Shown here: positions 45,290 to 55,600 of the stretch, piece by piece
Position numbering within the stretch: position 1 is the stretch's first letter
Layout of the letters: each line of letters opens with the position of its first letter
DNA from: Streptomyces sp. MST-110588
GTDB taxonomy: Bacteria > Actinomycetota > Actinomycetes > Streptomycetales > Streptomycetaceae
NCBI RefSeq assembly: GCF_022695595.1
Contig: NZ_CP074380.1
Coordinates: 7,530,501 to 7,594,500 of the forward strand
Direction of reading: 5' to 3'
DNA length: 64,000 nucleotides
Made by a program: the position numbers and the translations under genes
The notes under the pieces: generated by a model
Told to the model about the DNA's origin: nothing
The model's input: only the letters and a program-made list of their open reading frames with translations
Database searches by the model: none

Positions 45290-45997
45290 ATGGGGGACAC
45301 CACAGGGACCGGTCCGGCCAAGGTCTTCCTGCTCGACGATCACGAGGTGGTGCGGCGTGGCGTGCATGACCTGCTGGACTCCGAGGGCGATATCACCGTG
45401 GTCGGCGAGGCCGGTACCGTCGCGCAGGCTCTGACGCGGATACCGGCGCTGCGGCCGGACGTGGCGATCCTGGATGTGCGGCTGCCGGACGGGGACGGCG
45501 TCAGCGTCTGCCGGGAACTGCGGTCGCGCATGCCGGAGCTGGCATGTCTGATGCTGACCTCGTTCGACGACGAGGAAGCCCTGCTGGACGCCGTCATGGC
45601 CGGGGCCTCCGGATATGTGCTGAAGCAGATCACCGGGTCGGACCTGGTCGCGGCGGTGAGGACCGTCGCCGCGGGGCAGTCCATGCTCGATCCCAGTGCC
45701 ACCACGCGCTTGATGGCCCGGCTGCGGGACGGTGACGTACAGGAAGCCGAGCAGCCGGACGGACTGCCGGAGCTGACCGGCCGTGAGCGGGAGATCCTGG
45801 ACCTGATCGGCCAGGGACTGACCAACCGGCAGATCGGCCAGCGGCTCTACCTGGCCGAGAAGACCGTCAAGAACCATGTCTCCCGGCTGCTGGCCAAGCT
45901 CGGGGTCGAGCGCCGGGTGCAGGCCGCGGTGATCGCCACCCAGGCCCATGAGCGCGCCGAGCAGACGGGTCCCGGCGCCGGCCGGCGCCGGGGGTAG
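45290..45997 (+). CDS. DevR/DosR-like NarL-family response regulator (second)
   Basis: 235 residues. Receiver with Asp62 ([13 protein letters not shown]); HTH at about 170-225 ([19 protein letters not shown], then [14 protein letters not shown]), nearly the mycobacterial DevR sequence. AAGGAG lies six bases before the ATG at 45290, preferred over the ATG at 45275. It pairs with the kinase at 46782-48503 (opposite strand, flavin-binding protein gene between). The 294-bp region 44996-45289 upstream contains short hairpin CTCTC/GAGAG near 45052-45064 and no gene. Confidence 0.93.
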   Translation: MGDTTGTGPAKVFLLDDHEVVRRGVHDLLDSEGDITVVGEAGTVAQALTRIPALRPDVAILDVRLPDGDGVSVCRELRSRMPELACLMLTSFDDEEALLDAVMAGASGYVLKQITGSDLVAAVRTVAAGQSMLDPSATTRLMARLRDGDVQEAEQPDGLPELTGREREILDLIGQGLTNRQIGQRLYLAEKTVKNHVSRLLAKLGVERRVQAAVIATQAHERAEQTGPGAGRRRG

Positions 45998-46080
45998 CGG
46001 CCCACGACGGCGCCGCCCCCGCTGCTTCGGCCCGCTCGCCGGGGCCCGTACGCACACGCCGTCCTGGGCGGCACCGCTCG

Positions 46081-46115
46081 TCGTGAACCGGTCAGGCCAC
46101 CTGGCCGGTTCACGA
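46081..46115 (+). terminator. Long hairpin after the second DevR-like gene
   Basis: TCGTGAACCGGTCAGG (46081-46096) and CCTGGCCGGTTCACGA (46100-46115) pair over 16 positions with one G-T wobble and a 3-base loop. It separates the regulator transcript from the flavin-binding protein gene. Confidence 0.7.
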
Positions 46116-46135
46116 CGGCCACGGCGTACGTATCA

Positions 46136-46149
46136 GGGCCGACCGGCCC
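46136..46149. promoter_or_regulatory. Dormancy-type palindromic box (site 4 of 4)
   Basis: AGGGCCGACCGGCCCT spans 46135-46150, a dyad with only the central two bases unpaired. It ends 35 bases upstream of the pyridoxamine-oxidase-family gene, a usual position for a DevR-type activator site. Confidence 0.62.
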
Positions 46150-46184
46150 TTCCACCGCCCGGGGGCCGCGCTGACCATGGACCC

Positions 46185-46637
46185 ATGCACGAACACGACA
46201 GCCTCCGTACACTCGGCCGGACCGCGTGCCTGCGCCTGCTCGGCCGGGTCCCCCTCGGCCGGGTCGTCTACACCGAGAACGCACTGCCCGCCGTCCTCCC
46301 GGTGAACTTCTGCCTGGACCAGGACGGAGCGGTCCTGCTGCGTACGTCGGCCACCTCACAGATGGCCGGCGCCGTGGACGACAGCGTGGTCGCCTTCGAG
46401 GCGGACCACTTCGACGAGACGACCCGCACCGGCTGGAGCGTCGTCGTCACCGGACGGGCCACCGTCGTGACCTCCCCCGGGGAGATCGCACGGCTGGATG
46501 TGACGGTTCCGCACTCCTGGGTCCCCATGGACGAACCGGTGTTCGTCCGGATCGCGCCGGAGCTGATCACCGGCCGGGATCTGGGCCCCACGACACGGTC
46601 GTGCACTCCGGAAACGGTGATGTCGCAGCGGAACTGA
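46185..46637 (+). CDS. Pyridoxamine 5'-phosphate oxidase-family flavin-binding protein
   Basis: 150 residues, split-barrel fold. CLRLLGRVPLGRVVYTENAL and LPVNFCLDQDGAVLLRTSAT are typical of the Rv3129/DosR-regulon-type members that bind FMN or F420. VVAFEADHFDETTRTGWSVV is the second strand pair. The physiological reaction is unknown; probably a redox or nitroreductase-like role in hypoxia. Downstream it converges on the second DevS-like kinase. Confidence 0.87.
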   Translation: MHEHDSLRTLGRTACLRLLGRVPLGRVVYTENALPAVLPVNFCLDQDGAVLLRTSATSQMAGAVDDSVVAFEADHFDETTRTGWSVVVTGRATVVTSPGEIARLDVTVPHSWVPMDEPVFVRIAPELITGRDLGPTTRSCTPETVMSQRN

Positions 46638-46675
46638 CCGGCCCGGCCGCCCCCGCCGGCCGGCCCGATCCCGTC

Positions 46676-46711
46676 CATGAGCTGCCCGGCTCCGCCACCG
46701 GGCAGCTCATG
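46676..46711. terminator. Bidirectional terminator between convergent genes
   Basis: CATGAGCTGCCCGG (46676-46689) and CCGGGCAGCTCATG (46698-46711) form a perfect 14-bp stem with an 8-base loop between the flavin-binding protein gene and the kinase gene. Confidence 0.8.
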
Positions 46712-46781
46712 GGGGCATGTCACTTCTCCTGCGAAGCGTGCTGCGAACCGCGTTGCGGACCGTTCGGCGGCCCGTGTCCGG

Positions 46782-48503
46782 TCAGCAGGTGCCCAGGGGC
46801 ACGCGCCAGGTCAAGGCCGTCCCGCCACCGGGCGGGGCGGCCAGGTGCAGGGAGCCGCCCAGCCGTTCGGCGCGTTCGGCCAGGTTGCGCAGGCCGCTGC
46901 GGCGGCCGTCGGGCGGCAGGCCCACGCCGTCGTCGGTCACCGTCACCACCACCTCGTCCTCCGTCGCCCCGAGGACGACATCGACGCGGGAAGCCTGGGC
47001 GTGCCGGGCGGCGTTGCTCAGCGCCTCGCCGAGCACCGCCACCACCTGGTCGGCCACCTCCCGGGGGACCTGGGTGTCCAACAGGCCCTCCATCCGCAGG
47101 CTGGGGGCGAAGCCCAGCGGCCCGGTGGCCGCCCCGACCGCCTGCACCGCACGCGCGCGCAGCCCCTGCCCGGCCCCGGTCTCCGGGGTACGCAGCCCGA
47201 AGATCGTCGAGCGGATGATCTTGATGGTGTCGTCCAGGTCGTTCACGGCCCGCGCCACCCGCTCGGCGGCGGCCTCGTTCTCGATCAGACGTCCGGCGCT
47301 CTGCAGCGTCATCCCCGTGGCGAACAGCCGCTGGATGGCCAGGTCGTGCAGATCCCGGGCGATCCGGTCGCGGTCCTCCAGCAGCGCGAACTGCTCCGCG
47401 TCGCGCTGCCGGTCGGCCATCTCCATGGCCACCGCCGCCTGCCCGGCGAACCCCCGCAACGGCTCGATCTCCTGCTCGGTGAACTCCGGCTGCGCCGCAG
47501 CCCGGCCCAGGAACAGCACCCCCCGCACCCCGGCGGCGGTGCCGATGGGCACCGCCACCGCCGGCCCCAGCCCCGCGAACCGGGGCGGACCCGGCGACAT
47601 CCGCGGATCGCTGCACACATCGGCGGCGGTGACCGGTTCCCCGGTGCCGAACGCCTCCCCGGACAAGCTGCCCTGAATGGGCATCACCAGGCCGCGGTGC
47701 TGGTGGGCCTGGTGGCCGATCGCCAGCTCCACCGCCAGATTGTCCGTGCCCTCCACCGGCAGCGCGATCACGGCCAGTTCGGCCGCGGTGATCTCCCGCG
47801 CCCGCTCGGCGATCATGCCGAGCACCCCGGCCCGCGGGCTGCCCGACAGCAGGCCGTGCGTGACCTCCGCACTGGTCCGCAGCCAGCGCTCGCGGCGCAT
47901 GGACTCCTCGTACAGGCGGGCGTTGTCGATCGCCACCCCGGCCGCGACGGCCAACGTGGAGAGCACCGCCTCGTCCTCCTCGTCGAAGAGCGCGCCGCCC
48001 CGCTTCTCCGTGAGGTAGAGATTGCCGAACACCTGCCCGCGCACCCGGATCGGCGCGCCCAGGAAGGTGTTCATCGGCGGGTGGTTGGGCGGAAAGCCGT
48101 ACGAGGAGGCGTGCGCGCAGATCTTCTCCAGGCGCAGCGGCTCCGGGTGCCGGATCAGCTCGCCGAGGATGCCGAGCCCCGACGGGTAGGGGCCGATGGC
48201 GGCGATCTCCTCCTCGGTCAGACCCACGGTGAGGAACTGTACGAGCCGTTTCCCGTCCCGGCCGATCACGCCCAGCGCCGCGTACTCGGCGTCCACCAGC
48301 AACGCCGCCGCCTCGACGATGCGCTGCAGCACCTGGTTCAGATCCAGCTCGCGCCCGACCGAGAGCACCGCCTCCAGCAGGCTGTGCACCCGGTCCCGGG
48401 TGCCGCGTGCCGCGTCGATACGGACCTGCAGCTCGTCCAGGAGCTCATCCAGCCTGAGCTGCGGCAGCCGCAGCCGGCTGCTTTCCTCGACGCCGCCCAC
48501 CAT
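46782..48503 (-). CDS. DevS/DosS-like GAF-GAF sensor histidine kinase (second)
   Basis: 573 residues. GAF-A about 50-200 with NHPPM (His141 at the DevS haem-ligand position), GAF-B about 215-365, HisKA_3 with His386 (IARDLHDLAIQRLF), HATPase_c (EALSNAARHA, DDGVGLPPDG). It shares the uninterrupted segment VFGNLYLTEKRGGALFD with the kinase at 15385-17130, so the two are close paralogues. The ATG at 48503 has AAGGAG five to eight bases upstream, better than the longer start at 48557. Confidence 0.93.
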   Translation of the reverse strand: MVGGVEESSRLRLPQLRLDELLDELQVRIDAARGTRDRVHSLLEAVLSVGRELDLNQVLQRIVEAAALLVDAEYAALGVIGRDGKRLVQFLTVGLTEEEIAAIGPYPSGLGILGELIRHPEPLRLEKICAHASSYGFPPNHPPMNTFLGAPIRVRGQVFGNLYLTEKRGGALFDEEDEAVLSTLAVAAGVAIDNARLYEESMRRERWLRTSAEVTHGLLSGSPRAGVLGMIAERAREITAAELAVIALPVEGTDNLAVELAIGHQAHQHRGLVMPIQGSLSGEAFGTGEPVTAADVCSDPRMSPGPPRFAGLGPAVAVPIGTAAGVRGVLFLGRAAAQPEFTEQEIEPLRGFAGQAAVAMEMADRQRDAEQFALLEDRDRIARDLHDLAIQRLFATGMTLQSAGRLIENEAAAERVARAVNDLDDTIKIIRSTIFGLRTPETGAGQGLRARAVQAVGAATGPLGFAPSLRMEGLLDTQVPREVADQVVAVLGEALSNAARHAQASRVDVVLGATEDEVVVTVTDDGVGLPPDGRRSGLRNLAERAERLGGSLHLAAPPGGGTALTWRVPLGTC

Positions 48504-48587
48504 CCACACTCCTTCGAACCCCACCGATGGAAACGGCCATTGCCCCCGCAGTGCCACAAGGGGCCATGTCCCGGCGACCGACAGGGC

Positions 48588-50287
48588 CTAGGTTGCCACA
48601 GCCCCTTCACCACCGTGCCAGGGGGCCCGGTCGGCGACGGGGCACGGCGGGCTGCCCGAGGGGTGCCGCGCTGTGACGGGGGCCCGGCCGCCGAGGACTT
48701 CGTCGACGACGTCCTCGGCGCAGGCGTCGGGGCTTGGTCCGTCCCCGTCGGCGGTGGGCACCGTGTGCACCAGGGCGGCAGCCGGACGCCCGCGAAGCGC
48801 AACTGGGCCAGCCGGCTGTGGTAGGCCGCGCCGCGCAGCAGCACTGACGCCACGTCAGCCACGTGCCGGTTCTCCGGGGCGCTCCACGGGGTGTCCCGTA
48901 CCCACTCGTTGAAGGCTCCCATCGCGGGGCCGCACCAGATCTGGAAGTCGCCCTGCCGGTCCCCGTCGCCGTGCGTCGCCCAGCGGGAGGACAGGCCCAG
49001 GTACCAGCGGAAGACCGACGCCATACGGAGCCGGGGGTCGTGTTCGGCCCGCTCGGCCCGTTCCGGCTGGTGCTGCTTGAGGTACGCGGCGACCAGGGGC
49101 CACATCGTCTCCAGCGGCCGGCGGAAGATCTCCCGTTCCAGGCGGGCGCGGTCCGGGGCGGGGACCGCTTCGAGGGAGGGGTGGTCGCGGTAGAGCCGGT
49201 GGAGCCATGCCGCCCGGCCCGGGAAGAGCGTTCCGCGCTTGAGGACCTGGACGTCCACCCCCATTTCGAACATGTCGGCGGACGGCGCCATGGCGCAGTC
49301 GGCGACACCGGCGGCGGCCAGCAGCGCCCTGGCCGCCGGGGACGTACCGGACTCCACGCACCCCTGGTTGACCGAACCGGTCACGACGTACTCGGCGCCC
49401 AGGGCGAATGCGGCGAAGGCGGCCTGCGGGGTGCCGATGCCGCCTGCCGCGCCCACACCGACCGCTTCGCCCGGGTGCCCGGCGCGGGCCTCCCGGTCGC
49501 GCAGCGCGAGGACGAGGGGGAGTTGTGTCACCAGGGGGCGGCGGTCGGTGTGGCCCGCCGAGTCCGCTTCGACGGTGATGTCGTCCGCCAGCGGCACCCG
49601 GGCGGCCAGCCGCGCCTGCTCCGCCGTCAGCGCGCCCCGCTCCGCCAGCGCGGCGATCAGTTCGGCCGGTGCGGGGCGCAGGAAGAACGCGGCCGTGGCG
49701 GCCCGGGAGACCTTGGCGATCACCCGGTGCTCCGCCCGTACGGTCCCGTCGCGGCCGGCCCGCAGCCCCGTGGCGCGGAAACGTACCAGGTCAAGGGTGG
49801 GGGCGAGAAACGCGGAGGCTTCGATACGGGTCACGCCGTGCCGGAGGTAGATATCGACGGTCTCCGCCTCGGCCCGGGGCGCGGCCGGATTGTGGATGAG
49901 GTTGCAGGCCCACGGCAGGTCCGGAAGGCGCCGGCGCAGTGCGCGGACGGCTCGCTCGATGCGTACGGGTTCCAGCCCGGCGGCGCCGAAGGAGGCGAGG
50001 TACCCGCAGCGGGCCAGGGCCACGACCAGCTCCTCCGAGGAGATGCCGCCCGCCATGGACCCCGCCATGTACGGCGCTCGCACCGCGTGCCGCCGCAGGA
50101 AGGCGGCGGAGCCCAGCAGACGGGGGTCGGCCGGTGCCGCCGCGGCGAGTACGCCGGTGCCCGGGGCGGGGCGCGGACGCTCGTTGGCGGCCCCGATGCG
50201 TCCCTGGGTGCGGACGATGTAACAGGGCAGGTCCAGCGCGGCCAGCGCCGCGCGGATGCCGGCCCGGTCGACGTGCACGACCGTCAT
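48588..50287 (-). CDS. PfaD-type enoyl reductase (nitropropane dioxygenase-like), possible frameshift near the end
   Basis: About 567 residues. FMN-dependent TIM barrel of the PfaD family used by PUFA synthases for enoyl reduction: APYMAGSMAGGISSEELVVA, ACNLIHNPAAPRAEAETVDI, PLADDITVEADSAGHTDRRP, VGAAGGIGTPQAAFAAFALG, YVVTGSVNQGCVESGTS, IWCGPAMGAFNEWVRDT. After RFAGVRLPP the frame runs on as low-quality sequence into the kinase gene (to 48338). Adding one C at the run 48773-48775 instead gives LVHTVPTADGDGPSPDACAE and a stop at 48588. I prefer that end. The start overlaps the dehydratase stop by four bases. Confidence 0.87.
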
Positions 50288-52571
50288 GCGCGCACCGCCT
50301 CCTCCCGCCGGCCACCGGTGTGCAGGGCGATGCCGTCCACCGCGTAGATGCGCAGCCCGTCGCGCCAGACGCTGCCGTCGGCGACGGCAGCCAGGCGGTC
50401 GCCGTCGCGGCGCAGCTCCCGCAGGTGCAGTTCCGCCTCGACCTCCCGGTGGTGGGGCAGGATCTGGCCCCGGTAGGTCCAGCGCAGTTCCGCCCCGGGC
50501 GCCGGGACCAGGCCGCGCGCCTGATCCTGGGACACCGACCCGGTGTGCACCAGATGGAAGGCCAGGGCCTGGAAGAGCATCTCCACCCCGCAGGATCCGG
50601 GCATGACGGGGTCGTCGCGGAAGTGCTGTCCGAAGTACCAGTCGTCCGCGTCCACGGCCTTGGTCAGCAGGAGGTACCCCAGCCCGTGCCGCCCGCCGCC
50701 GTCCGCGAGGACGGTGCACACGGCGCCGGACAGCAGGGCGAGGCGGCCGTGCGTCAGGTGCCCTGCCGCGTCCGCGTCCAGTTGGCGGGCCGACGGCACG
50801 GGCGTCTGCCGGGCGTGCAGCCAGGGCAGGACGTTCCGGCCGCCGTCCAGCCCCTGCTGCCGGTCCAGGAAGGGCCGGGTGAGGAAGCCGTGCACGGTCT
50901 CCCCGCGCTGGAAGACCTCGCCGGCCACCTCGCGTTCGAAGGCGTAGCGCTGGAGCACCGCTCCGGGCACGGGCGTGTGCGACAGCAAAGTGGTGCGCTG
51001 GCGGACCGTACGCCCGCACAGGTGGACCGGACGCAGCAGTCGGCTGCGGCCGTCGAGATTGCGGACGGTGAAGTCCTCACCGGGGTGTTCCCGGCTCGCG
51101 CCCAGCGCCGCCCCGACGAACGCCGCTGCCTGCAGGGCGCTTTCCAGGTGCGCGAACCAAGGGAAGACGCCGGCGTTCTCCCGTACGTACCAAGGCGCCC
51201 GGGGAACGTCGTACTCGGTGACGTGGGCCGTGCCGACCGGGTAGGTGCCCAGGGCGGGCGGCGCGGTGACCATGCGGTCGAGCATCAGCATGTCACCGCG
51301 CGGCAGGCGCGGACGGACCCGCGCGGCACACGTCCGCGCGGCGGGCCCGAAGGCGACGGCCAGGTCGCCGTCGGCGGCATGAGCCATGTGCAGTTCATGG
51401 GCGGCCACCGGCTCACCGAGAGCGGACCGGCGGTCGGCACCGGCGCCTTGGAGCGGCGCGACGGGGGAGCCCGGAGCTTCGCGGAGCGCCACCCCCGCAC
51501 CGTCCACCCGGGCCACGGCGCCGTGCGGGCCGGTCACCCGCACATCCGCCACGAGGTGCGGACGGGGGAGGAGCCCGATCCCGGTGACCTCGGCGTCCAG
51601 GGTGAGCGGCCCGGCGGGCCGGGCGGACCCGGTGATGCGTACGTCGACCGGCGCGCCGACCAGTGGATGGGCGTACGGGCCGGGCAGGCACAGGTGCATA
51701 CCTTCGTGCAGGGCGTGTACGTACAGGAGTTGCCAGACCGCGCAGACCAGCTCCGCCCATGTCCGGCCGGCAGCGCCGCCGGAGGGGAGGGTGGCCGTGA
51801 GGTGGCCCAGGCCGTGCCGGCCGGTGCCGGTGCCCGACAGGACGGTTTCGACGCTTTCGCCGAGCAGGTGCAGCCCGGTCAGATCGCACCCGCCCGTGGG
51901 GACGGCTGCCGCTCCATGGGCGGGGCCGAAGACGTCGGCGGTCCGGCCGGTCGCGAGAGATGCCAGGTCGGCGCGGGTGAGACGGTGGCGCGCGGCGTCG
52001 GCCAGGGGCCGCCACTGCGGGGAGGCCGGGGCCGGTGGCGGGCTTTCCCGCTCCCGTACGGTCCTTTGGCGGGCCTCGGCGACGAGGGCTCCGCCGTGCC
52101 GCACCGCCCAGTTGGGCGGGCCCGGTCCGGGCCGGGAGGTGACCCGCAGGGCGTCGGTGGTCCGTGGTGGCTCCTGATGCCAGACCAGAGTGATGTGCAG
52201 GGGGCCGGGCGCTGCCGGGCCGCTCAGCGGGACGGCTCGCTCGCCGGCGTCGATGACCGCGGTGGCGGTGCCGGTGGGCAGTGGGCCAGGGGCGGGTTCG
52301 TGGGTGTCCCCGTCCGGCGCGGGCCGCCGTGTGCTCGCCAGCAGCCAGGTCTGCAGGGTCTGGTGGGCGCGCAGGGTGGTCCGGTGGGCCGTACGCAGGA
52401 GTTCGGCCGGGTCGGCGGGAGGCGGGGCGTCGGTGGTGCGGGGGCGTCGGTGGTGTGGGAGACGCCGGTGGTGTGGGAGACGCCGGCCACCGGCGCTTGC
52501 GCGGTGCCGGGCTCCTCCTCGGGCCACCACGGCAGGACTCCGGTCGGGCCGTCGAATCCGAGATCGTCCAT
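50284..52571 (-). CDS. Tandem FabA-type (hotdog) dehydratase protein, PfaC-like without KS-CLF, apparent frameshift
   Basis: About 762 residues after correction. The C-terminal hotdog domain (FGQHFRDDPVMPGSCGVEML) has the FabA/PfaC dehydratase signature. A second, N-terminal hotdog-like half is visible around VRITGSARPAGPLTLDAEVT and the central RGDMLMLDRMVTAPPAL. PfaC normally begins with KS and chain-length-factor domains; none are here or elsewhere in the window. The N-terminus MDDLGFDGPTGVLPWWPEEE is in another frame. One extra C at the G4 run 52424-52427 joins it to PADPAELLRTAHRTT. The start may be ATG 52571 or GTG 52586. Confidence 0.85.
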
Positions 52572-52653
52572 GGTCACTGTGGTCACTGTCCGTTCGTTGT
52601 GGTCTCGAAGGCTTCCGGCCGGGGCGCGGGCGGGACGGCGGTGCCCCGGCCCG

Positions 52654-55600
52654 TCAACGGGCGTCGGCCGGGGACCCGGCCGGCCAGGCGGCCCGGCTGC
52701 CGAGTTCGGGGGCGGCCACGATGCCCTTGATGCCGGACCACCGTTGCAGGACGGTGCCGTCGGGGCGGCAGGCCGTCACCGCGCAGGTCAGCTCCAGGGG
52801 GTTGTGGTCACGGAGTTCCGCGGTGATGACGAAAGGCTCGTCGTCGGGGAGCGGCGCCGGCAGCGCGATGTGTTCCACCGCGACCGGCAGACAGCGGTAC
52901 CCGCATACCCGCCGGCCCAACAGGAAGGCAGTCTGCAGGAGTTGGTCGGCCAGAGCCGCGCTGTGGCGCGCCCCCGCGTAGGCGCCGTGGGCGAACGCCG
53001 GGTCGGGCAGTCGGGCCGCCACCGTCAGCCGGCGGTCGTCTTCGTACAGCACCGGGCCGAGTCCCTGGAGCAGGGGGCCGTGGAAGAGGAAGCCGTCGTC
53101 GTACGCGGCATGGCGCCGGTACGGAGACGGCGGGAGGGCCGGCAGGGAGAGCGGCCCGGGGGGCTCGCCGGGTTCCGTACCGGTGGCGAACAGGCCCTCG
53201 TAGCGCAGGAGTTGACCCGACGCATCGTCATCGAGCACGGTTGCCGCGACCCGGCCGTCGGAGTGCGGACGCAGCACCACCCGGGCGCGGGCCGGCTCGG
53301 TGCCGTCCAGCACGATCCCCTTGCGGACGCTGAAATCGTGGATCTCCGTCACCGGCCGGCCGGCGCCGGTCCGTTCGACGGCGTGCAGACACCAGCCGAG
53401 GGCCGCGGTCATCGGCAGCACGGGCTTTCCGTCGATACGGTGGTCGCGCAGGACCGGTTCGGCGGCGAGCCCGCTCAGGTCCCGCAGCAGCACGGCTCCC
53501 TCGGCGGGCAGCGGGGCGGGCGGAAAGACCGAGGAGAGGGGGCCGAGTACGGTGACCAGGTCCGCACTGCGTTCCGGGGCGAACTGCCCGGTGAAGTGGG
53601 CGCACCCCTCCTCGCGGGTCAGCAGCGGCACCCCGAGCCGCTGGAAGAGTTCCTGGGCGTGCCCGGAGGCCATGCCGCCGCGCCACGGACCCCAGGCGAG
53701 GGCTGCGACCCTGGTGGTGGGGTGGGCCGCCTTCCAGGCGCAGGCGAACCGGTTCAGGGCTTCGTTGGCCGCCGCGTAGTCCGTCTGGCGTCCGTTGCCG
53801 TAGATGCCGGACACCGAGGTGAACAGCACCAGGTGGCGCAGCCGGTCCGCCGGGAGGGAACTGAGGACCAGGTGCAGACCGGTGAGTTTGGTACCGATCA
53901 CCCGCTCGACGTCCTGCGGGGTCTTGTCCGCGAGCGGCTGGTCGGCCAGGACTCCGGCACCGTGGATGACACCGGTCACCCGGTCCCGGTACGGGGCCAG
54001 CGCCGCACGGACCGCATCGGCGTCGCCGACGTCGGCGGCGACGTACTCGGCCCCGGCCCCCAGCCGGCGCAGTTCGGTCAGCGTTCCGTGCATCTCCCGC
54101 TGCCGCTCCAGATGCCGGGCGCGTGCCTCGACGGCATCGCGGACGTCCGGATCCCCGGGGTCCTGGCCGACGGCGCGGGCCTGCCCGGCGCACGCCTCGC
54201 GCAGCGCCGCAACGCCGTCCAGGCCGGCGGCCCAGGCGGGGAGTTCCTCCATCGGTGTGCGCCCCAGCAGCAGGAAGCGGCACGGGTACCGGGCGGCGAG
54301 CGCGGTCAGGCACCAGGCGGTGATGCCGCGCGCCCCGCCGGTGACGAGCAGCAGGTCCTGCGGTCCCGGCGGGTCGGTGGCACCTCCGGCCGGCAGCAGG
54401 CCGGCGGGCTCCGGTGACAGGGCGGGCGCGCGGCGCGAGGTGCCGTCCCAGGCGGTCTCGGTCTCGGGTGCCGCGTCCGCCGCTTCCTTGAGCACCTGCT
54501 CGGCCGCCGCCGCGCAGTCGGTGCCGGGGGCGATGTCCACGGCCCGGCAGAACAGGCCGCCTTCCTCCACGCGGACCGCCTTGACCAGGCCGCCGAGCCC
54601 TCCGTACAGCGCCGCTCCGAGGTGGCCGCCGGACCCGGCCAGACCCGCGGCGCCGTCGAGGTGGGTGACGGCGAGCAGGCCCGCGCGATGTCCGGCGGCA
54701 GCGGCGGTCCTCAGCGCGGGGACGGTGTGTTTGGCGACGAGTACGGCGTGAGCCAGACGGGCGACGGCGGTCCCCGGGTCCGTATCGGGTCCGTGCCCGG
54801 CGACCAGCAGGCACAGATCGAGCCGGTGGCCCGGCGACAGAGCCCGGCCGATCTGCTCCTTCAGGGTCTCCTCGCGCCAGTCGGCCAACTCTGCGGCGGG
54901 GGCGCGGACGGCCACACCCGGCAGGGCGATGCGCCGGGCGTCCCAGCCCTGCTCCCGCAGCGCGCCGGCGAGCGCGTCCGCCGAGGCACTGCCGTCGTCC
55001 ACCAGGAGCGCGACGGGCTGCGGCGCGTAGGCGTCGGCGAGGACGTCGACCGCGGGCAGCGGACGCAGCCCCAGACAGGCGCGGCCGGTGGCCACCATGG
55101 GGAGCCCGGCGTGCTGCTCGGCCGACGTGCCGGTCGCCGCGGTGGTCGTGGTCGCAGCGGTGGTCGCGGCGCTCACGGTGGTCGTGGTCGCGGCGGTGGT
55201 CGCGGCGCTCACGGTGGTCGCGGCGGGGCCCGTGGTCAGCATCCGGGCGAGTTCCCGGACGCTGCGCGCCTGGGCGAAGCGGTAGATCTCCTCGCGGGGC
55301 AGGAACGGGTAACGGCGCCACGCCTCGGAGGCGATCTCGACCTGCTTGAGCGAGTCGATGCCCAGGTCGGTCTGGATGTCCAGGGCCGGGTCGACCATGT
55401 CGACGGTGTAGCCGGTCTTCTCCGCGACGAGTTCCCGCAGGATGCGTTCGACTTCCGTGGCGTCCTCGGGCGGGCCGTCGGAGGGCAGGGGGGCCGGGCC
55501 GGGCGGGTCCGGCTGCACCACGGGGGAGGCGGGCGCGGGCACCGGCCCCGGCGGGTGGCCGGTGCCTGCCGGTGCGACGTCCTGGGCGGGTGTCGTGTCT

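Noticed and set aside
48338..48587. PfaD reading on in its original frame to 48338
   Set aside because: The extension is Cys/Trp/Arg-rich, lacks codon bias and overlaps the same-strand kinase start; a one-base correction gives a natural end at 48588.
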